This document shows, in pieces, positions 16,026 to 25,606 of a stretch of 64,000 bases of DNA. This DNA comes from Pedococcus sp. 5OH_020 (GTDB taxonomy: Bacteria; Actinomycetota; Actinomycetes; Actinomycetales; Dermatophilaceae). The notes under the pieces were generated by a model that did not search any database, was not told the DNA's origin, and was given only the letters and a program-made list of their open reading frames with translations. The position numbers and the translations under genes are program-made. The DNA is taken from positions 584,664 through 648,663 of the forward strand of contig NZ_JAPYZV010000001.1 of the NCBI RefSeq assembly GCF_027812955.1. Direction: 5' to 3'. The stretch's first letter is position 1; each line of letters opens with the position of its first letter.

Positions 16026-18809
16026 ATGCTGGCTATCGTGACTCCCGTGGGGGAACTCGACGGCGCGGCGAGGCTCGCAGCTGAGCAGCGGGCCCGGGTG
16101 GTCATCGACCGCCAGCTGACCAGCGCGGGCTGGGCGGTCCAGGACAAGAAGGACCTGAACCTGTTCGCCTCCGACGGCGTGGCCTGCCGGGAGGTGGTCA
16201 TGAAGGCCGGCCACGGTCGGGCCGACTACGTCCTTTACGTGGACAAGAAGGCCGTGGGCGTCATCGAGGCCAAGCCGGAGGGCACCGCTCTTTCCGGGGT
16301 CGAGTGGCAGTCAGGCATGTACGCCGAGGGCCTTCCGACGGACGTGCGGCTCCGCGCGCTGACCGTCGACGGACGTCTCCCATTCGTGTTCGAGGCAAGC
16401 GGCACCGAGACCCACTTCACCAACGGCTACGACCCCGACGCCCGAGCACGACGACTGTTCAACTTCCCCAGGCCGGGCACGCTGGCCAAGATCCTCCGCG
16501 ACGCGGAAGCCGACCCAGACCAGCCGACGTGGCGCGCCAGAGTCCGCCATCTTCCCGAGCTCGACACCCGGCCGCTGCGCCCCGCTCAGATCACCGCCAT
16601 CGGCGGCATCGAGAACAGCCTCATCAACCAGCAGTTCGACCGGTCGCTGGTGCAGATGGCCACCGGCGCCGGCAAGACCTTCACCGCCGTGACCACCGCC
16701 TACCGGCTGCTGCGATTCGGCGGGTTCCAACGGATCCTGTTCCTCGTCGACCGCAACAACCTCGCCGAGCAGACTCTCGCCGAGTTCCAGAACTACCGGA
16801 CGCCTGGCGACGGCCGGCGGTTCACCGAGATCTACGGCGTCGACAAGCTGTCCTCCGCCGGCATGCTCCAGTCCTCCAGCGTCGTCGTTTCGACCATCCA
16901 GCGCGTCTTCAAGGCCTTGGAGAACGAAGAGGTCACCACTGGCGATGACCCCGGCCTCGATGACTACGTCCCCGACGCACCGGTAGCGGTCGCGTACAAC
17001 CCCGCGATGCCGCCGGAGACGTTCGACCTAGTGATCGTCGACGAGGCGCACCGCTCCATCTACGGGGTGTGGCGCGGCGTCCTGGAGTACTTCGACGCCC
17101 ACGTCGTCGGCCTCACCGCCACCCCCGGCAAACAGACCTTCGCGTTCTTCCGCCAGAACCTCGTCTCGGAGTACACCTACCCCCAGTCCGTCGCCGACCG
17201 GGTCAACGTCGACTTCGACCTCTACCGGATCCGCACGAACATCTCAGAGAAGGGCGCCACGATCGACGCGGGCCTGTTCGTGCCCAAGGTCGACCGCCGC
17301 ACCCGGAAGGAGCGCCTGGAGCAGCTCGAGGAGGACTACGAGTACACCCACAAGCAGCTCGACCGGGCCGTCACCGCGAAATCCCAGATCCGCCTCGTCC
17401 TGGAGACGTTCCGGGATCGGCTGTTCACCGAGATCTTCCCCGGCCGCTCGACCGTGCCGAAGACGCTGATCTTCGCCAAGGACGACGCGCACGCGGAAGA
17501 GATCGTCACCACCGTCCGAGAGGTGTTCGGCAAGGGGAACGACTTCGCCGCCAAGATCACCTACGCCGCCCGAGACCCCAAGGGGCAACTGCAGGCCTTC
17601 CGCACGTCACCCTCCCTGCGGATCGCGGTCACCGTCGACATGATCGCCACCGGCACGGACGTCAAACCCCTCGAGTGCGTCTTCTTCATGCGCGACGTCC
17701 GCTCCGCGCAGTACTTCGAGCAGATGAAGGGCCGCGGAGCGCGCACCATCGCACCGGCCGACTTCCAGTCCGTGACCCCTGACGCCACCGCCAAGACCCG
17801 GTTCGTCATCGTCGACGCCGTCGGGGTTACCGAACATGACTTCGTCGAACCACCCCTTAACCGAGACAAGGCGGTCCCGCTCAAGAAGCTGCTCGACAAG
17901 GCGGCAGCACTGTCCCTGACCGAGGACGAGACCGCCACCCTCGCCTCCCGCCTGGCCAAGCTGGAGCTGGAGCTCACCCCGCAGGAGCGCGCCGAGCTCG
18001 ACGACGTGGCCGGGGCACCGGTGCGCGACATCGTCCGGGCCCTGGTCGATGCAGTCGACCCCGACACCCAGGCGCACATCGCCGAGGAGGCGACAGATCG
18101 TGAGGCCGCTATCCAGGACGTGCTCGATGAGGCGATCAAACCGCTCGCCGCCAACCCGGAGCTACGGGCGCGCATCCTCGAGCTCAGGGCGACCCACGAC
18201 CGGGTCATCGACGAGGTCAACCAAGACACCCTCATCGACGCGCACGGCGTCGTCGACACCACGAGGGCCAAGTCCATCGTCGCCTCATGGACCGCCTACT
18301 TGAAGGAGCACCGCGCCGAGATCACAGCCATCCAGCTTGCCACGGAGGCCAAGGAACGGCGTCTCGCCTTCGCCGACATCCAGGAGCTCGCCGACCGGAT
18401 CTCCCGGCCGCCGTACAACTGGACGCCCGATCTCATCTGGGATGCCTACGCCGCCGTCGACGTCGACCGGGTTCGCCACAGCGACCACCACACCCTGACC
18501 GACCTGGTCTCTCTGCTGCGCTATACCGTCGGAGTCGACAAGCAGCTCGTTCCTTACGCCGACCAGGTCCGGGAGCGCTACGCCGCCTGGCTCGCGCAGC
18601 AAGCACAAGCCGGAACGACCTTCAGTCCCCTCGAAAGGTGGTGGCTCGACCGCATGGTTGGAATAATTGCATCATCCGCCGGCATCACCGCCGACGACCT
18701 CGACCAAGCACCCTTCACCGACAAGGGCGGCATCGACGGAGCCCTACGTGATCTCGGCAATCATGTCGACGACCTCCTCGATCAGCTGAACACGGAGCTT
18801 ACCGCGTGA
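16026..18809 (+). CDS. hsdR: Type I restriction enzyme R subunit (EcoEI type)
   Basis: 927 residues from ATG 16026. The N-terminal endonuclease domain is PD-(D/E)XK-like: HGRADYVLYVDKKAVGVIEAK gives the D...E-x-K triad near residues 60-80. The DEAD/H motor follows with Walker A MATGAGKTFTAV, IVDEAHRSIYG and VGLTATP; helicase_C has FAKDDAHAEEI and ATGTDVKPLE. A helical C-terminal region contacts HsdM. The complex translocates DNA with ATP and cuts unmethylated foreign DNA. The stop overlaps the hsdS GTG (GTGA), so translation is coupled. The order hsdR-hsdS-small gene-hsdM is unusual. Confidence 0.93.
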   Translation: MLAIVTPVGELDGAARLAAEQRARVVIDRQLTSAGWAVQDKKDLNLFASDGVACREVVMKAGHGRADYVLYVDKKAVGVIEAKPEGTALSGVEWQSGMYAEGLPTDVRLRALTVDGRLPFVFEASGTETHFTNGYDPDARARRLFNFPRPGTLAKILRDAEADPDQPTWRARVRHLPELDTRPLRPAQITAIGGIENSLINQQFDRSLVQMATGAGKTFTAVTTAYRLLRFGGFQRILFLVDRNNLAEQTLAEFQNYRTPGDGRRFTEIYGVDKLSSAGMLQSSSVVVSTIQRVFKALENEEVTTGDDPGLDDYVPDAPVAVAYNPAMPPETFDLVIVDEAHRSIYGVWRGVLEYFDAHVVGLTATPGKQTFAFFRQNLVSEYTYPQSVADRVNVDFDLYRIRTNISEKGATIDAGLFVPKVDRRTRKERLEQLEEDYEYTHKQLDRAVTAKSQIRLVLETFRDRLFTEIFPGRSTVPKTLIFAKDDAHAEEIVTTVREVFGKGNDFAAKITYAARDPKGQLQAFRTSPSLRIAVTVDMIATGTDVKPLECVFFMRDVRSAQYFEQMKGRGARTIAPADFQSVTPDATAKTRFVIVDAVGVTEHDFVEPPLNRDKAVPLKKLLDKAAALSLTEDETATLASRLAKLELELTPQERAELDDVAGAPVRDIVRALVDAVDPDTQAHIAEEATDREAAIQDVLDEAIKPLAANPELRARILELRATHDRVIDEVNQDTLIDAHGVVDTTRAKSIVASWTAYLKEHRAEITAIQLATEAKERRLAFADIQELADRISRPPYNWTPDLIWDAYAAVDVDRVRHSDHHTLTDLVSLLRYTVGVDKQLVPYADQVRERYAAWLAQQAQAGTTFSPLERWWLDRMVGIIASSAGITADDLDQAPFTDKGGIDGALRDLGNHVDDLLDQLNTELTA

Positions 18810-20050
18810 GGTCGTGCAGGGCCGGCTGGGAGCAGGTCCCGCTCAGTCGCGTGGCGCCGGAGGTCAAAGGCTCGATCACATGCACTCCCGGGGTCGCCTA
18901 TGAGCTGTGGAGCGTTCCAGCGTTTGCGGATGGTCGCCCGGAGATCGTGGACGGCGAACAGGTCGCGAGTGCAAAGCGACCGGTTGAACCTGACGACGTC
19001 CTGATCTGCAAGATCAATCCCCGCATCAACCGGGTCTGGCAGGTAGGCCCGGCGCGTGGGCGCCCACAAGTGGCGTCGCCCGAGTGGATTACCGTGCGTC
19101 CCGGCGCTGTCGGCAGCGTCGAGCCCGCTTACCTACGCCACTACCTCTCAAGTCCATCGTTCCGCGACTGGATCGTTGGCGAGGTTTCCGGTGTGACCGG
19201 TAGCCACACTCGGGCGAAGCCCGCCCAAGTGCTGAGCCGGTTGATCCCGGTGCCACCCGTTCTCGAACAGCGTCGGATCGTCGACATCGTCGAAGACCAC
19301 CTCTCCCGACTCGATGCCGCGGTGAGCGGGATGAGTACAGCACAACAACGCGTGGTCATGCTTCGTGCAGTCGCGTTCTCGACACTGTTGTCGAGAGGGA
19401 AGGCGTGCGAGGGATCGACCATCGTGTCGCTCGGCAGCATGTCAGACATCGGAACTGGCACTACCCCAAGTAGAGGCACGAAGGCGTTCTACGAGGGTGG
19501 AACGATCCCTTGGATTACCAGCGGAGACCTCCATCAAGGAGTCGTGACGGATGTCAGGCAGTTCGTCACTAAGAAGGCGCTGCGTGAGACCAGCCTTCGG
19601 TTGTATCCCAAGGGCACGCTGCTTTTGGCCATGTACGGCGAGGGCAAAACACGTGGGACGTGCGCCGAGCTTGGAGTGGAGGCAACGGTGAATCAGGCAT
19701 GTGCAGCGGTTCAATTGAAGGACCAATCGACTGCGCCGTGGGTTCGTGCCGTGTTGGACGCTCAGTACGTCGGGATGCGCGGGATGGCAGCCGGCGGCGT
19801 TCAGCCGAACCTGAACCTGCGGTTGGTTCGCTCGATCGAAATTCCGATGCCCGATTTGACTACTCGTGAGCAACTGTTGGGAGAGCTCAGCGCCATTCTT
19901 GACGCCTCACGGCGCCTCGAGTCGGCCACAGCACCACTCAGATCACGCGCTGGCACGTTGCGCCGAGCGGTTTTGTCGGCCGCCTTCGCGGGCAAGCTCT
20001 CTGGGCGAAGTGCTGACGTAGAGGTCATCGAGGAGTTAGCTGGTGTTTGA
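18806..20050 (+). CDS. hsdS: Type I restriction enzyme S (specificity) subunit
   Basis: 414 residues with two target-recognition domains. TRD1 is at about 1-140 (GWEQVPLSRVA, ending VLSRLIPVPPVLEQRRIV) and TRD2 is at about 195-350 (VSLGSMSDIGTGTTPSRG, IPWITSGDL, GGVQPNLNLRLVRSIEIP). They are separated by conserved helices (LSRLDAAVSGM) and followed by a final helix ending in AVLSAAFAGKL. Each TRD reads half of a bipartite site. The GTG start overlaps the hsdR stop. The two halves differ in sequence, so a split non-palindromic target is expected. Confidence 0.92.
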   Translation: MRSCRAGWEQVPLSRVAPEVKGSITCTPGVAYELWSVPAFADGRPEIVDGEQVASAKRPVEPDDVLICKINPRINRVWQVGPARGRPQVASPEWITVRPGAVGSVEPAYLRHYLSSPSFRDWIVGEVSGVTGSHTRAKPAQVLSRLIPVPPVLEQRRIVDIVEDHLSRLDAAVSGMSTAQQRVVMLRAVAFSTLLSRGKACEGSTIVSLGSMSDIGTGTTPSRGTKAFYEGGTIPWITSGDLHQGVVTDVRQFVTKKALRETSLRLYPKGTLLLAMYGEGKTRGTCAELGVEATVNQACAAVQLKDQSTAPWVRAVLDAQYVGMRGMAAGGVQPNLNLRLVRSIEIPMPDLTTREQLLGELSAILDASRRLESATAPLRSRAGTLRRAVLSAAFAGKLSGRSADVEVIEELAGV

Positions 20051-20082
20051 TTTGCGCTCCACGTCGGGTGAGCCGAGGCTCC

Positions 20083-20523
20083 ATGACTGCTGAAGGGCAG
20101 CCGCTTGTTTCGCCGGCTTCGGCGCAGCAACTATCTCCGGACAAGGATTTCGACAACATGGTCGACAACCTCTACCACCTCTACGGCGCAGGCGAAGACG
20201 AGGAAATCTGGGAGCCGAAGACCCTCAGCGCTGACCTCATCGACCCCTCTCAGCTGATTAACGACCCCGATGACGAAGAAGGAGAGGCAAAGGGCGAGGC
20301 GATTCGCGGGGTGCGAGCTGGGACGTGGACGCCACCCTTGTTCTTGATGCACCACACCGACAATGCGCATCCGTTCGTCCTGATCGAGGGCATGCACCGC
20401 TACACAGCGGCCCACCACGAGGGGGCCGACACCATCGGCGCATGGGTCGCTCATTCCTCCTGTGGCGTCGCAGCCACGGATCCCATTGGCGCAAACACCT
20501 CTGACTGGCAACCGCATGAGTGA
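20083..20523 (+). CDS. ParB/sulfiredoxin-like small protein inside the hsd operon
   Basis: 146 residues from ATG 20083; a TTG at 20047 overlapping the hsdS stop is an alternative. The segment PFVLIEGMHRYTAAH resembles the ParB/Srx-fold motif (E-G-x-x-R) that binds or hydrolyses nucleotides. The N-terminal half is acidic (DDEEGEAKGEA) and the C-terminus is short. It lies between hsdS and hsdM, and its stop overlaps the hsdM start by 8 nt, so it is made with the restriction system. ParB-like domains do occur near defence genes, but its role here is not known. Confidence 0.6.
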   Translation: MTAEGQPLVSPASAQQLSPDKDFDNMVDNLYHLYGAGEDEEIWEPKTLSADLIDPSQLINDPDDEEGEAKGEAIRGVRAGTWTPPLFLMHHTDNAHPFVLIEGMHRYTAAHHEGADTIGAWVAHSSCGVAATDPIGANTSDWQPHE

Positions 20524-22006
20524 CGCACGCAGGCTTGTGGACAAGCTGTGGTCGTACTGCGACGTGCTGCGTGACGACGGTGTGGGCGTCATCGAGTACA
20601 CCGAGCAGTTGACATACCTGCTCTTCCTCAAGATGACTCATGAGCGGGCCACCCGCAGGCTCAAGCCTGAACAAATCGTGCCGGACGAGTACTCGTGGCA
20701 GCGGCTGCTCGACGCGCAGGGCGACCAACTCGAGCTCACCTACACCCGCATCCTCGTCGGGCTGGCACGCGAGCCGGGCGTGATTGGAACGATCTTCCGC
20801 AAGGCACAGAACCGGATCCAGGACCCGGCCAAACTCAAGCGCCTTATCGTCGACCTGATCGACAAGGAGAACTGGTCGCAGTCGGGCACCGACATCAAGG
20901 GCGACGCCTACGAGGAGCTCCTCTCCAAGGGCGCCTCAGACAAGGGGTCCGGGGCCGGGCAGTACTTCACCCCTCGTGCGCTCATCCACGCGATCGTTGA
21001 CGTGATCCGACCGACGGTGGCAGATACCGTGGTCGACCCGGCCTGCGGCACGGCCGGGTTCCTCCTCGTCGCGCACGAGCGTGCCTCCCTTGGGGCGGAG
21101 TCCATGACCCCAACCGAGCGGGACAAGCTGCGGGACGGCTTAGTCCGCGGGTACGAGCTCGTAGACAACACTGCCCGCCTTGCCGCGATGAACCTGCTCC
21201 TGCACGGGATGGGCACAGCGAACGGCGACTCTCTCATCGAGGTTCGCGACTCTCTCATCGCTGATCCGGGACAGCGATGGTCGGTGGTGCTGTCGAACCC
21301 GCCGTTCGGGCGCAAGTCCTCACTGACGATGGTCGGTGCTGACGGCCGTGAAGTTCGTGAGGACCGGGAGATCGAGCGACAGGACTTCGTCGCCACGACG
21401 AGCAACAAGCAGCTCAACTTCGTCCAGCACATCATGACGATCCTCGACACCAACGGCCGTGCCGCCGTTGTCCTCCCCGACAACGTCCTCTTCGAGGGCG
21501 GCGCCGGCGAGACCATCCGCCGCAAGCTGCTGGCGGACTTCAACCTGCACACGATGCTCCGGTTGCCGACCGGGATCTTCTATGCCCAGGGCGTCAAGGC
21601 CAACGTGCTCTTCTTCGACAAGAAGGTTGCTCGCCCGGGGCAGCCCTGGACCGAGAAGCTCTGGGTCTACGACCTACGGACGAATATGCACTTCACCCTC
21701 AAGCAGAACCCGCTCCGCCGTGCCGACCTCGACGACTTCGTCGCCGCGTACCTGCCCGGAGAAGCGAGCGAGAGGACGGAGTCCGAGAGGTGGAAGGCTT
21801 TCACCTGCGACGAGATCATCGCCCGGGACAAGGCGAACCTTGATATCACCTGGCTGCGTGACGAGTCCCTCGAGGACCTGGACAACCTGCCCTCACCCGA
21901 TGTGATCGCCCGAGAGATCGTCGAGGACCTCACCGGCGCGCTGGCCGAATTCGAGGCCGTGGCTTCTGCGCTGGAGGCACAGCTGGACACGGCAGGCGAG
22001 AGGTAG
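20516..22006 (+). CDS. hsdM: Type I restriction enzyme M (adenine methylase) subunit
   Basis: 496 residues from ATG 20516, which overlaps the preceding gene by 8 nt. An N-terminal helical domain (MSDARRLVDKLW, YLLFLKM) precedes the methyltransferase: QYFTPRALIHAIV, motif I VVDPACGTAGFLL, and motif IV SNPPFG. SAM-dependent N6-adenine methylation protects host sites and, with HsdS and HsdR, forms the restriction complex. The C-terminus (EFEAVASALEAQLD) contains the usual coiled segment. It is complete. Confidence 0.94.
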   Translation: MSDARRLVDKLWSYCDVLRDDGVGVIEYTEQLTYLLFLKMTHERATRRLKPEQIVPDEYSWQRLLDAQGDQLELTYTRILVGLAREPGVIGTIFRKAQNRIQDPAKLKRLIVDLIDKENWSQSGTDIKGDAYEELLSKGASDKGSGAGQYFTPRALIHAIVDVIRPTVADTVVDPACGTAGFLLVAHERASLGAESMTPTERDKLRDGLVRGYELVDNTARLAAMNLLLHGMGTANGDSLIEVRDSLIADPGQRWSVVLSNPPFGRKSSLTMVGADGREVREDREIERQDFVATTSNKQLNFVQHIMTILDTNGRAAVVLPDNVLFEGGAGETIRRKLLADFNLHTMLRLPTGIFYAQGVKANVLFFDKKVARPGQPWTEKLWVYDLRTNMHFTLKQNPLRRADLDDFVAAYLPGEASERTESERWKAFTCDEIIARDKANLDITWLRDESLEDLDNLPSPDVIAREIVEDLTGALAEFEAVASALEAQLDTAGER

Positions 22007-22419
22007 GCAGGCTGATACGGGCTGCGCTTGCGATGCCTCCTTGCGCGCGAGCAGGGCTGCTCCAACATCAAGCTGTCTTCCGCAGGATGGACACCATCGT
22101 GGCGTCCGGAGGTGACGACCGTGTCCAGCCATCACTGCAGTTCAGAGCGTCGTGGACGCAGTCGGACATGGTCGGACACCCCCGTGGGATAGACGCCGGC
22201 CCGTGCATGCATCACCGAACGATCGCGCCTGGTAGAGACCGTGACGAGGCGTGCTGTCGTTCCCACCGTCCCAAGGCGTCCGTGGCGCCCGCGGCCGCCG
22301 TGAACTGCGTAGATGCGCGGACGCTGTCACGCAGTCCGGGCCCCTTGAAGGTGTCCGGCGCTTCGTCGCCGGCCCTCCAAGCGGCGCCAACGGAGTTGTA
22401 GCGATAAGCGCTCTCAGCT
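22007..22419. other. No gene seen between hsdM and the lipoprotein gene
   Basis: About 410 nt downstream of hsdM and downstream of the convergent lipoprotein gene. Open frames here lack coding bias. It is a possible right boundary zone of the restriction island. Confidence 0.4.
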
Positions 22420-23115
22420 TCAGCGGGCGGCCTTCCCGACGTCAGTGAAGGTGTACTCGGGTGCGCTAAAGGACAGTGCCGGAATGACAGTGAACGTCGC
22501 GAGTTCGGCCTTCGGCACCTTGAACGTCATCCACACCTTCGTTGAGGACGCAGGCCCGACCTGGTCGGGAACAGGGTCCATGGCCAGAACGTCGTCGCCG
22601 GCCCAGCTGAGGATGTCGGCGTCAAACTGGTTGGCGCCGTACCGGCCCTTCATGAAGATGTTCTGGCCCTCGAACTTCAGCGGCTGCGACGTCGGGTTCT
22701 GGAGGCGCAGGGTCACTTTGATGGCAACTTCGTTGGGGAGGACGTCGGGTCCGCTGCCCTTCTCGACGTTGTATGAGCCCGGAATGACCTTCTCCACCTG
22801 TGCGCTCGTGTACAGCTTGGCTTCGGCGAACTCGACGATGATCCCTTCGGGTGTCGTCATCTTGCGACCGGCCGTCTGCAGGACCGAGCTACTCGTTGGG
22901 CTCTCCGAGCCCGTGCCCGTCTGTTCGTTCAGGGGTGTGCCGACGGGCGCGGGGCTGGAGGGGGTGCTCGCTGCGCTCGTGGGAGTGGCCGCCGACTGCG
23001 AACTGTTCGAGGCCGCCGGCGAGGTTGGAGGCTGCGGACCGGTGGATCCGCAGGCGGTGAGAGCGAACAGTGCAGTGGCGCTCAGGGCGATCGCCCCCTG
23101 TCGATATGCCGTCAT
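22420..23115 (-). CDS. Exported lipoprotein with DUF4352-like domain
   Basis: 231 residues. A signal peptide ends in the lipobox LTACGS (Cys near residue 22), followed by a Ser/Thr/Pro-rich linker (about 25-75) and a beta-rich domain with PNEVAIKVTLRLQNPTSQPL, FEGQNIFMKG and STKVWMTFKVP. That pattern is typical of DUF4352-type extracellular lipoproteins, whose ligands are unknown. The protein should be anchored on the outer face of the membrane. It is a single-gene unit convergent with the hsd operon. Confidence 0.75.
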   Translation of the reverse strand: MTAYRQGAIALSATALFALTACGSTGPQPPTSPAASNSSQSAATPTSAASTPSSPAPVGTPLNEQTGTGSESPTSSSVLQTAGRKMTTPEGIIVEFAEAKLYTSAQVEKVIPGSYNVEKGSGPDVLPNEVAIKVTLRLQNPTSQPLKFEGQNIFMKGRYGANQFDADILSWAGDDVLAMDPVPDQVGPASSTKVWMTFKVPKAELATFTVIPALSFSAPEYTFTDVGKAAR

Positions 23116-23380
23116 GCTCTCGTTCTATCCCATAACTTCATCGTTGCGTCGGGAGTGGACGCCCGTGGCGGAACAGACTGACACGCATCGGTAGGAGGGC
23201 GACGGGGCCGCGCTGAATGCTCGGCTGCAGATGTGCCGCGCCCACCTGCACACGGCCCGGCGCCCGGTCTGTTGAAGCCCTCTCGGGCGCTACGGCCCGC
23301 AACGGCACCCGGCGTCATGGCCGAGGTCGAGAGGGCGCTCGGGCGCTTGGAGTGTCGGTGCTCGCTGAGAGGCTGTTCGC

Positions 23381-23794
23381 ATGCAGGTTGAGCGAGCTCC
23401 GTGCCCGATCTGTCGTGCACCGATGACGGACGACGATGGCGCGAGGACGAAGAAGGGTCATCCGGTTCACGCCCTGTGCCTGGAGCAGGCTCGCATGGCA
23501 GGCGCCCGGATCCAGGCACCCAACAACATGCAGCACTCCGGGCCGAAGAAGGAGCGCGCAGGTCTCACGGCGAGTCGGCCCGGCCGCTGCCCAATCTGCA
23601 TGCGCCTCTTTGGTGCGGGCACGCCCATTGGTCCCTGCCTCGACGGGCAGTGGGGCCATGCCTCGTGTGCCGGGGCGCAGCAGGCGGCGGCTCGGAACAA
23701 GGCCGAGATCCTCGCCGGTGAGACCTACCGCTCGCGTCGGGAGAGCACATGGCGTCGCGGCGTCTCGCCGGGGAGTTCACGTCGCAAGACGTGA
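23381..23794 (+). CDS. Small protein with two CPIC zinc-ribbon-like motifs
   Basis: 137 residues from ATG 23381. Two half-ribbons are visible: CPICRAPM followed by GHPVHALCLEQ, and CPICMRLF followed by CLDGQWGHASC. Each offers Cys/His ligands for a zinc site, suggesting a duplicated zinc-binding unit. The C-terminus is basic (RSRRESTWRRG). I do not recognise the family; DNA, RNA or protein binding are all possible. A short purine-rich stretch (GAGAGG) precedes the start. Confidence 0.5.
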   Translation: MQVERAPCPICRAPMTDDDGARTKKGHPVHALCLEQARMAGARIQAPNNMQHSGPKKERAGLTASRPGRCPICMRLFGAGTPIGPCLDGQWGHASCAGAQQAAARNKAEILAGETYRSRRESTWRRGVSPGSSRRKT

Positions 23795-23849
23795 CCGGGT
23801 CACGCGAGGATCGGTGCCCTGAAGAGCAGCCCGAGAGAGTTGCCCCGAT

Positions 23850-23984
23850 CCCGCCCTGGGCGGTACCACCACGGTCGGGGCTTTTCCGCTCGGTCGCGAT
23901 CCGCTCGTAGGTCAGCCCTCGGTGTGCATCGCGGTCGCGAGGGCGCGGTGCCGGCCGTCCACTCGGGGGGGCGGCGACGCGCAT
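23850..23984 (-). pseudogene. Internally deleted copy of the HTH protein at 26177-26593
   Basis: The frame from ATG 23984 reads MRVAAPPSGRPAPRP, then GLTYERIATE, which matches the start and helix-turn-helix of the intact gene (TYESIATE). It then jumps directly to a sequence matching the last codons of that gene (GAAAAGCCCCG, PRTVVVPP region). The middle, about 85 codons, has been deleted. It is a decayed paralogue. Confidence 0.6.
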
Positions 23985-24104
23985 GGCCGCCTCCGACCCT
24001 GCCCGGCGTCGCTGCCGCGCAGGCCCGAGATCCGCCGCGGACCCGCAGGCATAGGCATGCTGCGCCAGAAGCGCAACGCGGGGTGGACCGAGGCTGGCCG
24101 TGCC

Positions 24105-25220
24105 TCAGGTGAAGCAGGGACCGCCGCCGAGGCGGCGCAGGCCTTCCAGGTCGCCGTCGGCGAAGGTCAGCTGCCGGCTGTTCCGGGGTGCCATGAGCTG
24201 GCTGGTGTCGTCGATGTGGGTGAGCCCGGCGAGGTGGGCCAGCTCGTGCAGGACGATGGCCTGGCCCTGCCACCAGCCGTCGCCCGGGCGGTTCAGGATC
24301 TGGGTGAACGACGGCCCGTCCAGGTACACGGTGCCGCTGACCCAGTGCTTGTCTCGCTCGGATGTGTATGGTGCCCCCGCCGGTCCGGCAAGCCCCGCGA
24401 CGGAGCCGGCAAGCTCAGGAACTCGGGTGGGGTCCGTCCAGGCGACGAGCACCGGAGACCAGCGGTCTCCATACCGTCCCGGATCCGTCGGCGGACGCTG
24501 CGACGCGGGTGGCTCGTCCGTGGCCCCGTCGAGGACGAACCGCAGTCCTGTGACGCGGCTGACCTCACCAAGCCCGGTCGACAGGAGCTTGGCCGCCCCG
24601 GGTGGTGCCGACGCCGAGTTGACGACGACGTGGATGGGGCGGCAGGGGTCCCACCGGACCGGCTCGCTGCCCGGGCCGCTGAGGGTGTCCATGAACGCGT
24701 AGGCGAGTGACCGGCTCCGTGGGGCACTGGGGGCGCCGAGCGGGTGGTTGGAGGCGTCGGCGGGGACCGGCGGCCATGACGCTCGCGCACCGGCTCCGGT
24801 CACCGGGCTGCCGAGGGGCCCGGTCGCGAGGTCGCCGAGCGGAGCGACCGGAATGCCGGCGATGCTCCTGTCGGTGGACTCCCCGACCACCTGGTCGCGC
24901 AGCCACAAGGCACCGACCACCAGTGAGAGCGCGACGACCAGGGGGACCAGGGCGGACGGCGACCGGCGTGAGCGCCGGGGCCTTCTCATTGCGGGCTGCG
25001 GGATCGGGGGTGCCGAGACCGCCGGCATGCGATGCCCGCTGGACTGGCGACGGCGAGGCCGGGCCCGGCCGGCCTGCACGTCGGCGAGGCACCACAGGCA
25101 TAGGGCGCGCCCAGTGCCCGGGTCCACGCCGACTCGTTCACCTGCCACGAGCAGCTCTCCGCACGCGCACCGCACGTTGTCGGGCAGCGTGGTTACCCCT
25201 ATGCCGTTGCCGATGTCCAA
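24105..25220 (-). CDS. Membrane-anchored metzincin-type zinc metalloprotease
   Basis: 371 residues from TTG 25220. The cytosolic N-terminus has a zinc-ribbon-like pair, CACGELL and CLWCLAD. It is followed by an Arg/Pro-rich stretch, one membrane helix (ALVPLVVALSLVVGALWL, about 88-106) and an extracytoplasmic domain. Near residue 330 HELAHLAGLTHID provides the HExxHxxGxxH zinc signature, and QLMAPRNS gives the Met-turn. It is therefore a matrixin-like peptidase acting outside the membrane. Substrate unknown. The combination with a cytosolic Cys-rich head is unusual. Confidence 0.78.
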   Translation of the reverse strand: MDIGNGIGVTTLPDNVRCACGELLVAGERVGVDPGTGRALCLWCLADVQAGRARPRRRQSSGHRMPAVSAPPIPQPAMRRPRRSRRSPSALVPLVVALSLVVGALWLRDQVVGESTDRSIAGIPVAPLGDLATGPLGSPVTGAGARASWPPVPADASNHPLGAPSAPRSRSLAYAFMDTLSGPGSEPVRWDPCRPIHVVVNSASAPPGAAKLLSTGLGEVSRVTGLRFVLDGATDEPPASQRPPTDPGRYGDRWSPVLVAWTDPTRVPELAGSVAGLAGPAGAPYTSERDKHWVSGTVYLDGPSFTQILNRPGDGWWQGQAIVLHELAHLAGLTHIDDTSQLMAPRNSRQLTFADGDLEGLRRLGGGPCFT

Positions 25221-25498
25221 AGCCCTGCCCTCTGCCGCTCACCTGTGCGGAACACCGTGGCCGACCCACACGCGAGATGTGGCGTGACCTCGTAAACGGC
25301 CGCGAAAATCAGCCGTTCGGCTGAGGCTGAACGCGGTCGCGGGAACCCCCGTGTCAGGCAGTGCCTCTACGCATCTGCTCAGCCCGAATGAGGGCGCTGC
25401 GCCGCTCTCGCGCAGTGCGATCGAGGGGTGGACGCGCGCCACGAAGACGCATGTCGTGATGCCTCCTTCGCCATGCAGCACAACGAAGGAGGAGAACC

Positions 25499-25606
25499 AT
25501 GAGTCGGTCACCAGCAGGGTGGTACCCGCGCAGGATGACGCCCGTCAGTTGTACCGGCACGGGCAACGCTGGACGGAGCACTTGACTCCGGCAGGGCGGC
25601 GTCACG
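25499..25606 (+). pseudogene. Frameshifted DUF2510 (AGWYP) gene fragment
   Basis: A very good ribosome-binding site (AAGGAGGAG) precedes ATG 25499. The frame reads MSRSPAGWYP, the classic start of DUF2510 membrane proteins, but then stops at 25585. The expected continuation (QLYRHGQRWTEHLTPA) is in another frame from about 25530. A frameshift between the two halves has inactivated the gene, and nothing of the membrane part follows. Confidence 0.55.

Noticed and set aside
22420..23115. Idea that the lipoprotein belongs to the restriction island
   Set aside because: It is convergent with hsdM, separated by 400 nt and has normal composition; nothing ties it to the island.
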